Shown here: one piece after another, positions 1-6,760 of the stretch
Numbering within the stretch: the stretch's first letter is position 1
How the letters are laid out: each line of letters begins with the position of its first letter
Origin: Pseudorhodobacter antarcticus
GTDB taxonomy: Bacteria > Pseudomonadota > Alphaproteobacteria > Rhodobacterales > Rhodobacteraceae
Direction: 5' to 3'
Assembly: GCA_945897655.1 (NCBI GenBank)
Contig: CAMDHB010000035.1
Coordinates: 1-16,148 of the forward strand
DNA: 16,148 bases
Translations under genes and position numbers: made by a program
The notes under the pieces: model-generated
Database searches by the model: none
Told to the model about the DNA's origin: nothing
What the model saw: only the letters and a program-made list of their open reading frames with translations

Positions 1-10
1 AGGTGCGGGG

Positions 11-718
11 ATGAGTGGGGCTGAAAAATCGACGTTTTGGGTGGGGCTTGCAGCCTCGGTCCCGCTGATATTGGGGTATTTCCCCATTGCCTTTTCCTTT
101 GGGGTGGCGGCCACGCGGTCGGGGATGAGCCAGTGGGAGGCGTTTGCCCTGTCGGCCATCATGTATTCGGGGGCGGCGCAGTTTCTGGCGGTGGCGTTGA
201 TTGCGGCGGGGGTGCCGGTGGTGGTTGCGGTGGCCACGCTGGCGGGCATGGCGCTGCGGCATCTGCTGTATGGGCCTGCGCTGCTGGGCCGCGCGGGACA
301 GGATGGGTCGGTGCGTTGGGCTGGCGTCTGGGGCTTTGGCCTGACGGATGAGGTGTTTGCGGCGGCCTTGGGTGAGATGGCGCGGGGGCGGCGGTTTTCG
401 GAACCTTTGATGCTGGGGCTGGCGGTGGGGGCTTATGGCGCATGGTTGGCGGGTACGGTCGCGGGCGCCTATGCGGGTGGTGGCGCGTTGGAGGGGTGGC
501 CTGCGGTCAGCGCCGGTTTGGGCTTCATGCTGCCGGCGTTGTTTCTGGCGCTGCTGCTATCGTTGCTCACACGGGCGCAGGTGCCGGTGATCATGGTGGC
601 GGCGGCGGTCACGGTGGCGGTGACCTTTGTTTGGTCGGGCACCGCGGGGTTGCTGGCGGGCATGTTGGCCGGGGCGCTGACCGGGGTTTTGGGCCTGGGG
701 GCGCGGCGTGAGGCTTGA
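11..718 (+). CDS. azlC: AzlC family branched-chain amino acid exporter, large subunit
   Basis: Predicted inner-membrane protein of 235 residues. In the AzlC family it is the large subunit of a two-part exporter for branched-chain amino acids and their analogues. The sequence shows the family pattern: a proline/phenylalanine-rich first membrane segment (YFPIAFSFGVAA, about residues 23-34), the SGAAQFLAV motif near residue 53, and the RHLLYGPAL motif near residue 83. Long hydrophobic stretches follow to the C-terminus. The length matches the family. The ATG at 11 has a purine-rich stretch just before it, but only 10 upstream bases are visible, so the promoter and any earlier start are out of view. 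Its stop overlaps the azlD start by 11 bases, which fits coupled translation. The family assignment is firm; the exact substrate is inferred. Confidence 0.9.
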   Translation: MSGAEKSTFWVGLAASVPLILGYFPIAFSFGVAATRSGMSQWEAFALSAIMYSGAAQFLAVALIAAGVPVVVAVATLAGMALRHLLYGPALLGRAGQDGSVRWAGVWGFGLTDEVFAAALGEMARGRRFSEPLMLGLAVGAYGAWLAGTVAGAYAGGGALEGWPAVSAGLGFMLPALFLALLLSLLTRAQVPVIMVAAAVTVAVTFVWSGTAGLLAGMLAGALTGVLGLGARREA

Positions 719-1034
719 GGTTTTGACGCTGGCGCTGGCGGTGGGGGTGCTGACTTGGGCGTTCCGCTATTTGCCGATGCGGACGGCGCTGCATGCGGTG
801 AAACCGGACACCATGATTGGCCGCTTTCTGGCCGCAACCGGGCCAGCGGCGATTGCAACGCTGCTGGTGGCCGAGCTTTTGCCCTATCTGCGGGGGCCGT
901 TGAGCGGACAAGTGCCGCTGGTCGCAGGAATTTCGGCGGTGCTGGCGGTTTTTTACTGGCAAAGATCGGTGGTTCCGGCAACGCTGGCCGGATCGGCGCT
1001 GTATGGCCTTGCAACCTATCTGACGGCGCCCTGA
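708..1034 (+). CDS. azlD: AzlD family branched-chain amino acid exporter, small subunit
   Basis: A 108-residue, strongly hydrophobic protein with about four membrane segments, the expected partner of AzlC. Family features are the N-terminal segment with an embedded arginine followed by LP (TWAFRYLPM, about residues 16-24), the central ATGPAAIATLLVAELLPYL segment near residue 43, and a C-terminal hydrophobic hairpin. The start is a GTG at 708, inside the end of azlC. It is preferred because it gives the usual family length and all of the first membrane segment; the next ATG (777) would remove that segment. The following kinase gene begins 10 bases after the stop, so azlCD and the two-component genes may share a transcript. 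Confidence 0.88.
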   Translation: MRLEVLTLALAVGVLTWAFRYLPMRTALHAVKPDTMIGRFLAATGPAAIATLLVAELLPYLRGPLSGQVPLVAGISAVLAVFYWQRSVVPATLAGSALYGLATYLTAP

Positions 1035-1044
1035 AGGCACGAAC

Positions 1045-2430
1045 ATGACACGGGCAGAAGGCGATACCACCGCTTGGGGCCGCATGACGCTGGCCCAGCA
1101 ATTCGCCTTGGCGGGGGGCGTGGTGATGCTGCTGGCCACGGTTGTGGTCGGGCTGTTCGTGACTGGCCGGATCGAGGAGGTGGTGGTGCGCAACACCGCC
1201 AATGCCACGGCGCTGTATATGGAAAGCTTCATCTCGCCCCTGTCGCAGGAACTGGCCTTTCAGGACAATCTGGCCGAGGCTGACCACGCGGCACTGGACC
1301 GGATTCTGGTGGAAACGCCGCTGGGGCGACGGGTGGTGTCGTTCAAGATCTGGATCAAGGGCGCGAAGGTCATCCAATCCTCGGACCAAAGCATTGAGGG
1401 CAAGACCTTTGAGCCGACGGAAAACCTGATCAAGGCCTGGGCCGGCGAAGTTCGCGCCGACTTCAACAGCCTGAGTGACCTGGAGGACGAGGGCGAGGCC
1501 GATCTGGGCGTGCCCCTGCTGGAGGTTTACAGCCCCATCCGGGCCAAGGGCACGGGCGAGATCATCGGGATTGCCGAGTTTTACGAGAATGCCACCCAGC
1601 TTGAGACCGATCTGATCCGGGCGCGGCTGACGTCGTGGACGGCGGTGGCGCTGGTGATGGCGGCGATCTGGGGGTTGCTGTTTGTCATCGTGCTGCGCGG
1701 CAGTCGCACCATCGAGCGGCAGTTCGTTGACCTGTCCGACATGGCGGCGCGCAATGTGTCGTTGCGGCTGAAGGTGCAATCGGCGGCGGGCCGCTTTTCG
1801 GCGCTGAACGATCAGGCGTTGCGCCGGATCGGGGCTGATCTGCATGATGGGCCCGCGCAACTGATGGGCTTTGCCGCCCTGCGGCTGGACGCGCTGCGCA
1901 AGGCCGCCCCCAAGGACCAGACCCAAGCCGAGATTGACCAGATCGAGGCGGCGATCAAGGAGGCGATCACCGATATCCGCAGCATATCGCGCGGGGCATC
2001 GCTGCCCGATATTGACCGCAAGCCGATTGCCGAGGTGATCCGCGGGTTGGTGGATGCCCATGCGGGCCGCACGGGCAGCGATGTGGCGCTGACGGTGGAT
2101 TTTGCGGGGCGGCAGGACTTGCCGCTGGCGGTGAAGATCTGCGTGGGGCGCGTGGTGCAGGAGGGGCTGACGAACGCCTGGCGCCATGCGGGCGGCGCGG
2201 GGCAAGAGGTGGTCATCGCGCTGGCGGGTCACGTCTTGCAGGTTTGGGTGCGTGACAGGGGGCCAGGCCCGAAGGCCGGGCCTGACGCGGCCGAGGTGTT
2301 TGGCCTGGGGTTGGCCGGGTTGGCGGGCCGGGTCGAAAGCCTGGGTGGCAGCTTGACCCTTGGGCCCCGGCGCGATGGGGTTGCGGGCACGGAACTGGCG
2401 ATGATGATTGACCTTGGGGGTGTGGAATGA
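1045..2430 (+). CDS. Membrane sensor histidine kinase, HisKA_3 (NarX/DegS) class
   Basis: A 461-residue inner-membrane kinase. Membrane segment 1 (about residues 20-40) and segment 2 (about 197-217) enclose a periplasmic domain of about 155 residues. That domain ends in a pattern typical of Cache/PDC-like sensors (PLLEVYSPIRAKGTGEIIG, then AEFYE). The cytoplasmic part has a HisKA_3 phosphoacceptor helix with DLHDGPAQ, phospho-accepting His267. The ATPase domain follows, with an N-box-like QEGLTNAWRHA (Asn377), DRGPG (404-408) and GLGLAG (420-425). AAGG lies about 7 bases before the ATG. It overlaps the downstream regulator by ATGA, so they should be a cognate pair. The signal is not evident. 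FlhS/RfdS-type C1 sensors are a similar architecture, but no C1 gene lies here to support that role. Confidence 0.9.
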   Translation: MTRAEGDTTAWGRMTLAQQFALAGGVVMLLATVVVGLFVTGRIEEVVVRNTANATALYMESFISPLSQELAFQDNLAEADHAALDRILVETPLGRRVVSFKIWIKGAKVIQSSDQSIEGKTFEPTENLIKAWAGEVRADFNSLSDLEDEGEADLGVPLLEVYSPIRAKGTGEIIGIAEFYENATQLETDLIRARLTSWTAVALVMAAIWGLLFVIVLRGSRTIERQFVDLSDMAARNVSLRLKVQSAAGRFSALNDQALRRIGADLHDGPAQLMGFAALRLDALRKAAPKDQTQAEIDQIEAAIKEAITDIRSISRGASLPDIDRKPIAEVIRGLVDAHAGRTGSDVALTVDFAGRQDLPLAVKICVGRVVQEGLTNAWRHAGGAGQEVVIALAGHVLQVWVRDRGPGPKAGPDAAEVFGLGLAGLAGRVESLGGSLTLGPRRDGVAGTELAMMIDLGGVE

Positions 2431-3077
2431 CCGACGTGATCCGCGTTGTGCTGGCCGACGATCACCCGATTTACCGCGACGGTCTGGCCCGCACCTTGGG
2501 CGATGCGGCGGGCATCACCGTGGTCGGCATGGCTGCCGATGGCGAGGAGGCGGCCGAGGTTGTGGCACGCACCCGCCCCGATGTCGTCTTGCTGGATGTG
2601 TCCATGCCCAAGGGCGGCGGGATTGCCGCGCTGACCCGCATCATGCAGATGGACCCGGCCCCCCGTGTCGCCATGCTGACCGCATCCGAGGAGGACGGCG
2701 ATCTGATGCAATCGGTAAAGCTGGGGGCGCTGGGTTACATCCTGAAAGGGGTTGGCGCGGACGAGTTGGTCGAGGTGGTGCGCGATCTGCATGCCGGGCG
2801 AACCTATGTGTCGCCGGGGTTGGCGGGGCAGTTGCTGGTGGCGATGCGGCGGCCGGTGGCCGTGGCGGCAGAGCCGAACCCGCTGGATGAATTGTCACGG
2901 CGCGAGGAGGACATCTTGAAGCTTGTGGCGCAGGGCAAGAGCAACCGCGAGGTGGGCGAGGCGCTGGATTTGCAGGAAAAGACGGTCAAGCATTACATGA
3001 CGTCGATCCTGCAAAAGCTGCAGGTTCGCAACCGGGTTGAGGCAGCAATGCTGGCGCGGCAGCATCTGCGGGACTGA
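2427..3077 (+). CDS. Response regulator 1, NarL/LuxR family (REC + HTH)
   Basis: A 216-residue transcription regulator. The receiver domain (about residues 4-122) has the acidic pair Asp11/Asp12, phospho-accepting Asp57 in VVLLDVSMP, Thr85 and Lys107, so it looks fully functional. The GerE/LuxR helix-turn-helix spans about 154-212, with recognition helix QEKTVKHYMTSILQKL. The ATG overlaps the kinase stop (ATGA at 2427-2430), pointing to coupled translation and a cognate pair. A near copy lies at 3468-4109. The two align without gaps except for three extra N-terminal residues here. By eye they match in 63 of the last 68 residues, with clearly more difference in the receiver. The two proteins probably bind the same DNA sites. 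Confidence 0.92.
   Translation: MTDVIRVVLADDHPIYRDGLARTLGDAAGITVVGMAADGEEAAEVVARTRPDVVLLDVSMPKGGGIAALTRIMQMDPAPRVAMLTASEEDGDLMQSVKLGALGYILKGVGADELVEVVRDLHAGRTYVSPGLAGQLLVAMRRPVAVAAEPNPLDELSRREEDILKLVAQGKSNREVGEALDLQEKTVKHYMTSILQKLQVRNRVEAAMLARQHLRD
2971..3022 (+). repeat. Exact 52-base repeat, copy 1 (inside regulator 1)
   Basis: This stretch encodes the recognition helix and is identical at every base to 4003-4054 in the second regulator. The surrounding codons differ at many third positions, so perfect identity over 52 bases points to recent sequence exchange or strong constraint at this spot. Confidence 0.9.
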
Positions 3078-3092
3078 TCCCTTCAGACCAAG

Positions 3093-3105
3093 GTCCCGCA
3101 GGGAC
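3093..3105. promoter_or_regulatory. Inverted repeat upstream of the small exported peptide; candidate operator
   Basis: GTCCC-GCA-GGGAC is a perfect 5-base dyad, flanked further out by CCAAG (3088-3092) and CTTGG (3121-3125). It sits 16 bases after the regulator 1 stop and about 90 bases before the peptide gene start. That position fits either a binding site for the flanking LuxR-type regulators or a weak hairpin at the end of the kinase-regulator transcript. No T-tract follows, so a classical terminator is unlikely. Confidence 0.35.
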
Positions 3106-3195
3106 TGCGTTATTGCAAGACTTGGGTCCATGTCGCGCCGGGGCCGGGGGGCGTAGGGTCATCTCATCGACACCAACCAACCAATGGAGATGACC

Positions 3196-3405
3196 ATGCA
3201 GAAAATCCTTATGGCAGCTGCACTTGCTGCAATCGCCGTGACCTCGGTCGCGCCCGTGGCCGCCATGACGCTGACAGGCGGCCTGTTCGACGCGTCGATC
3301 CTGTCGCCCGAGTTTGACCGCCGCCGCCCGCGCGTTCCGGGTGGTTCGGGCTGTGATGACCCGCGCGACATCATCGAACACCCCTTGGCCTGCGCCCCGG
3401 TGTGA
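3196..3405 (+). CDS. Small predicted exported peptide with two cysteines
   Basis: A 69-residue protein of no family I recognise. The ATG at 3196 is chosen because GGAG (3187-3190) stands 5 bases before it; in-frame ATGs at 3184 and 3190 would add up to four residues and lack such spacing. Residues 1-23 form a classical signal peptide: one lysine, a run of Ala/Ile/Leu/Val, then a PVAA cleavage site. The mature part would be about 46 residues. It has an arginine-rich patch (DRRRPRVPGG) and a C-terminal segment GSGCDDPRDIIEHPLAC with Cys53 and Cys66, which could form one disulfide in the periplasm. It lies between two paralogous response regulators beside a kinase with a periplasmic sensor domain, so a role as partner, signal or regulated output of that system is a reasonable inference. 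Confidence 0.7.
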   Translation: MQKILMAAALAAIAVTSVAPVAAMTLTGGLFDASILSPEFDRRRPRVPGGSGCDDPRDIIEHPLACAPV

Positions 3406-3424
3406 CAGGCGTCTGACAGCACCA

Positions 3425-3450
3425 GACAGGCGGGCCGAGGCCCGCTTGTC
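3425..3450 (+). terminator. Strong stem-loop between the peptide gene and regulator 2
   Basis: A 12-base-pair stem with one G-U pair: left arm 3425-3436, two-base apex GA, right arm 3439-3450. It begins 20 bases after the peptide stop and ends 7 bases before the GGAGGG ribosome site of regulator 2. Only a short GCATTTGG follows, so it is not a textbook intrinsic terminator. It could be a partial terminator, an mRNA-stabilising hairpin or an attenuator for regulator 2. A smaller hairpin, GTCTG (3411-3415) with CAGAC (3423-3427), shares bases with its left arm, so the two cannot form together. Confidence 0.55.
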
Positions 3451-3467
3451 GCATTTGGAGGGCAGGT

Positions 3468-4109
3468 ATGATAAGGGTTGTTCTGGCGGATGATCATCCG
3501 ATATTTCGCGACGGTCTGGCACGCAGTCTGGCCGACGCCGGGGATATTGCGGTGGTGGGGCAGGCGGCTGACGGCGATCAGGCGGTGGCCTTGGCGCTGG
3601 CCTTGCAGCCCGATCTGGTGCTGCTGGATGTTTCGATGCCAAAGGGCGGGGGCCTGGGCGCGCTGACCCGCATCTTGCAGATGGCCGCGCCGCCGCCGGT
3701 GGCCATGCTGACCGCATCCGAAGCGGATGATGACGTGATGCAGGCCATTGGCCTTGGCGCCATGGGCTATGTGCTCAAAGGGGTGGGGGCGGACGAGTTG
3801 ATCGCCATCGTGCGCGAGGTTGCGGCAGGGCGGTCCTATGTCTCGGCCGGGTTGGCCCAGCGGTTGCTGGTGGCGATGCGGCGGCGCAAGGCCGTTGCAG
3901 CCGAACCCAACCCGTTGGACGATCTGTCCAAGCGCGAGGAAGATATCCTGAAACTGGTCGCCACCGGCAAAAGCAACCGCGAGGTGGGCGAAGCGCTGGA
4001 TCTGCAGGAAAAGACGGTCAAGCATTACATGACGTCGATCCTGCAAAAGCTGCATGTCAGGAACCGGGTCGAGGCGGCCATGCTGGCCCGGCAACACCTG
4101 CGGGCCTGA
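3468..4109 (+). CDS. Response regulator 2, NarL/LuxR family; tandem paralogue of regulator 1
   Basis: A 213-residue regulator. The receiver has Asp8/Asp9, phospho-accepting Asp54 in LVLLDVSMP, Thr82 and Lys104, all intact. The LuxR-type DNA-binding domain is at about 151-209. GGAGGG ends 5 bases before the ATG. Only five substitutions separate its last 68 residues from regulator 1. The receivers differ much more, notably in the 35-50 and 87-120 regions that include partner-contact surfaces. No second kinase lies beside it. It may be driven by the same kinase, by another kinase elsewhere, or by both. A strong stem-loop directly upstream may set its expression apart from the peptide gene. Its end converges on the TetR gene. 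Confidence 0.92.
   Translation: MIRVVLADDHPIFRDGLARSLADAGDIAVVGQAADGDQAVALALALQPDLVLLDVSMPKGGGLGALTRILQMAAPPPVAMLTASEADDDVMQAIGLGAMGYVLKGVGADELIAIVREVAAGRSYVSAGLAQRLLVAMRRRKAVAAEPNPLDDLSKREEDILKLVATGKSNREVGEALDLQEKTVKHYMTSILQKLHVRNRVEAAMLARQHLRA
4003..4054 (+). repeat. Exact 52-base repeat, copy 2 (inside regulator 2)
   Basis: Identical to 2971-3022 in regulator 1 over the recognition-helix codons; see that entry. The two copies lie 1032 bases apart in direct orientation, so recombination between them could delete the peptide gene and fuse the regulators. Confidence 0.9.
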
Positions 4110-4147
4110 GCCGGGGGTGGATGCCTATGCCTGTGACCCTAGGCCCG
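4101..4147. terminator. Inverted repeat between convergent genes; possible two-way terminator
   Basis: CGGGCCT (4101-4107) and AGGCCCG (4141-4147) are perfect 7-base arms around a 33-base loop. They span the stops of regulator 2 (plus) and the TetR gene (minus). The position suits a shared transcription end, but the loop is long and there is no T-tract, so this is weak. Confidence 0.3.
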
Positions 4148-4756
4148 GGACAGCAACCGCGCGATGGCCGCATTCTGCCGCGCAACCCCGGCCTTCAGCG
4201 CGTCAATCGTCATCGCCTCGTCCTTGACGAATTCGATGAACATCTGGTTCAGGTTGTTGAAAATCACCTGACCCAGCGCCCCCGCATCCACATCCGCCCG
4301 CGCATGCCCACGCTGTTGCAGGGCCGCGACCAAGGCGCAGACCTGCGCCATCAGACTGTGATCCAGCGCTGTGTAACGTGCTGAAAAAGGCGTCGATGCT
4401 GCCTGAATTGTCAGCGCCATCGCGGTGCGCCACAATTCCTTGGTCAGGTAGACGGTGGAATGGTCATAGTACCCACCGATCAGCAGGTCCAACGCCGCCA
4501 TGATGTCAGGCGGTGGGGCTGCGACCACGGCTTCGCCCTGCTCCAACACCTCCTCCACCTCGACCGTGACAAGGGCCAACAGCAAATCGCCCTTGTTTTC
4601 AAAGTAGTTATACAGCGTGCCCACGGAAACCTCGGCCGCCGCTGCGATATCCTCGGTCCGCACGGCATCATAGCCCGCCTCGCGGACCAGCCGCAGCGCC
4701 GCATCCAGAATGCGTTCATGGCGAAGCGCCATTTGCCGTGCGCGAAGTCCGGTCAT
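4139..4756 (-). CDS. TetR family transcriptional regulator
   Basis: A 205-residue TetR-type repressor, probably cytoplasmic and dimeric. Residues about 12-58 form the TetR DNA-binding domain (ERILDAALRLVREAGYDAV, then TEDIAAAAEVSVGTLYNYF with the helix-turn-helix at about 34-52). The rest is an alpha-helical ligand-binding domain. The ATG at 4756 is preferred because GAGG stands 4 bases before it. A GTG at 4777 would add seven residues (MSKGRGK), but its purine run touches the start codon. The gene is divergent from the ABC transporter-hydrolase operon, with 106 bases between starts. It most likely represses that operon and itself and responds to the transported compound or a product. The ligand is unknown. 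Confidence 0.88.
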   Translation of the reverse strand: MTGLRARQMALRHERILDAALRLVREAGYDAVRTEDIAAAAEVSVGTLYNYFENKGDLLLALVTVEVEEVLEQGEAVVAAPPPDIMAALDLLIGGYYDHSTVYLTKELWRTAMALTIQAASTPFSARYTALDHSLMAQVCALVAALQQRGHARADVDAGALGQVIFNNLNQMFIEFVKDEAMTIDALKAGVARQNAAIARLLSRA

Positions 4757-4789
4757 CTTGCCTCTGCCCTTTGACACCCTCTTTTGACA

Positions 4790-4819
4790 TTGACTTTAAA
4801 TCTGAGCGAACTCAATAAT
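4790..4819 (+). promoter_or_regulatory. Candidate sigma-70 type promoter for the ABC transporter operon
   Basis: TTGACT (4790-4795) and AATAAT (4814-4819) are separated by 18 bases, each matching five of six consensus bases. The region is AT-rich compared with its surroundings and lies 43 bases before the binding-protein ATG. TTGACA also occurs at 4784-4789 and 4771-4776, so the exact -35 choice is open. Confidence 0.5.
4803..4814. promoter_or_regulatory. Short palindrome inside the divergent promoter; candidate TetR operator
   Basis: TGAG-CGAA-CTCA is a perfect 4-base dyad with a 4-base centre. It lies between the proposed -35 and -10 elements, where a bound repressor would block RNA polymerase. 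The dyad is short, and the nearby TTGAC repeats are an alternative site. Confidence 0.35.
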
Positions 4820-4862
4820 TTTCCGAACAGCCCGGACAAGGGCACCCTTCAGGAGAGGTTTC

Positions 4863-5909
4863 ATGACACACCGCGCCCTTACCGCCCTTGGCCTGCTGGC
4901 CCTTGCCACCCCGGCCTTTGCGCAAGACGAGTTGAACGCCCTGGTCTGGTGCGACCACACCGACCCCGCCCTGATTGCCCCGTTCGAGGCGAAGTACGGC
5001 GTCAAGGTGAACCTGAAGGAATATGAAGGCACCGCCGCAGGCTTGGCCATTCTGGACCAGTCGCAACCGGGCGATTGGGACGTGCTGGTGATTGACGCGG
5101 TCGATGTGCCCCGCGCCGTGGCTGCGGGCAAGCTGGCTGAAATTCCCGCCGACCAACTGCCCACCGCTGATTTCTTTCCCGAACTGGTGATGGCCGCCAA
5201 CAATGTGGTGGATGGCAAGACCTATGCCGTGACCGAAAAGTTTGGCTACAACACCATATCCTATGACAAGACCAAGGTTGATCCGGCGGATATGGAAGAC
5301 ATGGCCGCCCTCACCTCGGGCAAATATGACGGCAAGACCGGGATTTATGACTATTACCTGCCGCTGCTGGGGCTGGTGGCACTGGGGCAGGGCATCAACA
5401 CCGCCGACATCACCGCAGAAAATCTGGGCCAGTTGCAGGACCCGCTGATGGCGCTGCGCAAGGCCTCAACGCTGGTGGCAGATGTGGTGTCATCGCAAAC
5501 CGCTTTGGCCACGGGTGAGGTCGATATCATCGTGGGCGGCGGCGAGTGGCTGACGGCGGTTCTGGCGGCGGAGAACCCGAACCTCGATTGGACCATCCCG
5601 AAGCAGGGTGGTTTGCGCTGGGCGCAGTCGATCGGCGTGGTTGCGGGCACGGCCAAGCCTGATCTGGCGCTGGCCTTCGTGCAATACATCGTCTCGCCCG
5701 AGGGGCAGGCGGCGCTGGCGCAATCGTCCTGCTATTGGGGCATGCCCGCCAACACCAAGGCCGGTGACATCCTGTCGCCCGAAGCCAAGGCCGTGCTGCG
5801 CTGGGATCAGCAGCCCGAATTCCTGGCCCGCGCGCAACTGTACCCCATCCCGGATGCCGCCACTGACACGGCCATGCAGGACCTGTGGACGGCCATGCTG
5901 AACAAATGA
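4863..5909 (+). CDS. ABC transporter periplasmic substrate-binding protein, PotD-like
   Basis: A 348-residue secreted binding protein. Residues 1-20 are a signal peptide ending AFA before QDEL; there is no lipobox, so it should be free in the periplasm. The mature start (NALVWCDHTDPALIAPFEAK, then YGVKVNLKEYEGT) has the layout of polyamine-type binding proteins: a first beta strand followed by a 'fall into cleft' helix. DWDVLVIDAVDV and EKFGYNTISYDK fit the same family. AGGAGAGG (4851-4858) stands 4 bases before the ATG. It is the first gene of the operon and overlaps the first permease by ATGA. Spermidine/putrescine, or another small cation or organic acid taken by this family, are candidates; the substrate cannot be assigned from sequence. 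Confidence 0.9.
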   Translation: MTHRALTALGLLALATPAFAQDELNALVWCDHTDPALIAPFEAKYGVKVNLKEYEGTAAGLAILDQSQPGDWDVLVIDAVDVPRAVAAGKLAEIPADQLPTADFFPELVMAANNVVDGKTYAVTEKFGYNTISYDKTKVDPADMEDMAALTSGKYDGKTGIYDYYLPLLGLVALGQGINTADITAENLGQLQDPLMALRKASTLVADVVSSQTALATGEVDIIVGGGEWLTAVLAAENPNLDWTIPKQGGLRWAQSIGVVAGTAKPDLALAFVQYIVSPEGQAALAQSSCYWGMPANTKAGDILSPEAKAVLRWDQQPEFLARAQLYPIPDAATDTAMQDLWTAMLNK

Positions 5910-6760
5910 CCCTGCAAAGGGCCGAGCGCAGGTTGGGTTGGGGCCTTGCGGCCCCGGCTTTGCTTTGGACGCTGGCGTTTTTCGTGCTGCCATTTCTGGC
6001 AATGGTCGTCCTGTCCTTTGCCCATATGGAGGGGCGGCAGGTCGTCCAAGGCTTGGACCCCGGCAACTATATCCGCGCCTTCACGGATTGGAGCCAGCTG
6101 AACGCGCTGATCAACTCGGTTGAAATCACCCTGACGGTCACGGTGATTTCGGTCGTTCTGGCCTGGCCCCTGGCCGCCATCATCGCCTGGCGGGTGCCGC
6201 CACGGTTTCAGCGGCTGGCGCTGCTGCTGGCAGTGCTGCCATTCTGGACGTCTTATGTGGTGCGCTCCTATTCGTGGCTGCTGGTTTTGGGCAAGAACGG
6301 GGTGATCAATCAGGCGCTGATGGGTCTGGGGGTGATTGCCGAACCGCTGGCACTCGCCTCCACCCGCAGCGCCACGGTGATTGGCTTTGTCCATTTCTTT
6401 GTCATGCTGCTGACGCTGACGATCTATGCCAACCTGATCCAACTGTCGCCCAACTATGCCCGGGCGGCGCAGGATCTGGGGGCAGGACGCTGGGCGACGT
6501 TTCGCCATGTGATCCTGCCCCTGACCCTGCCCGGGGTGGTGACCGGGGCGTTTTTGACCTTCGTTCTGTGCATCGGCGACTATATCACCCCACAAATTCT
6601 GGGCGGAAACAACGAACTGACCCTGCCGCAACTGATCATGCTGCAAATGGGGCGCAGCGGGAATTTCCCAATGGCCTCGGCCCTGTCGGTGGTGCTGATG
6701 GCGGTGGTGACGCTGGCCTATGCCGGGTGCAGCCGGTGGTTGAGGTTGGACCGGATATGA
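5906..6760 (+). CDS. ABC transporter permease 1, PotB-like
   Basis: A 284-residue inner-membrane permease with about six membrane segments. The start is the ATG at 5906 overlapping the binding-protein stop; an in-frame ATG at 5885 lies inside the previous gene and is not favoured. The PFWTSYVVRSYSW motif (about 112-124) is typical of PotB-type permeases. The cytoplasmic EAA loop that contacts the ATPase is at about 184-210 (YARAAQDLGAGRWATFRHVI). It should pair with permease 2 to form the channel. The stop overlaps permease 2 by ATGA. Confidence 0.9.
   Translation: MTLQRAERRLGWGLAAPALLWTLAFFVLPFLAMVVLSFAHMEGRQVVQGLDPGNYIRAFTDWSQLNALINSVEITLTVTVISVVLAWPLAAIIAWRVPPRFQRLALLLAVLPFWTSYVVRSYSWLLVLGKNGVINQALMGLGVIAEPLALASTRSATVIGFVHFFVMLLTLTIYANLIQLSPNYARAAQDLGAGRWATFRHVILPLTLPGVVTGAFLTFVLCIGDYITPQILGGNNELTLPQLIMLQMGRSGNFPMASALSVVLMAVVTLAYAGCSRWLRLDRI

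Noticed and set aside
469..2232. Long minus-strand open frame (587 residues) across azlC, azlD and the kinase
   Set aside because: It lies opposite three genes with clear family motifs. Its translation is a low-complexity Arg/Gln/His/Pro mix with no domain; high GC at third positions commonly opens such antisense frames.
1045..3077. Naming the two-component pair flhS/flhR or rfdS/rfdR
   Set aside because: The architecture is similar, but no methanol, methylamine or formaldehyde gene lies nearby to support it.
3159..4097. Minus-strand open frame of 312 residues opposite regulator 2
   Set aside because: It mirrors a regulator with intact motifs and has no recognisable domain; a similar frame opposite regulator 1 arises only because the genes are paralogous.
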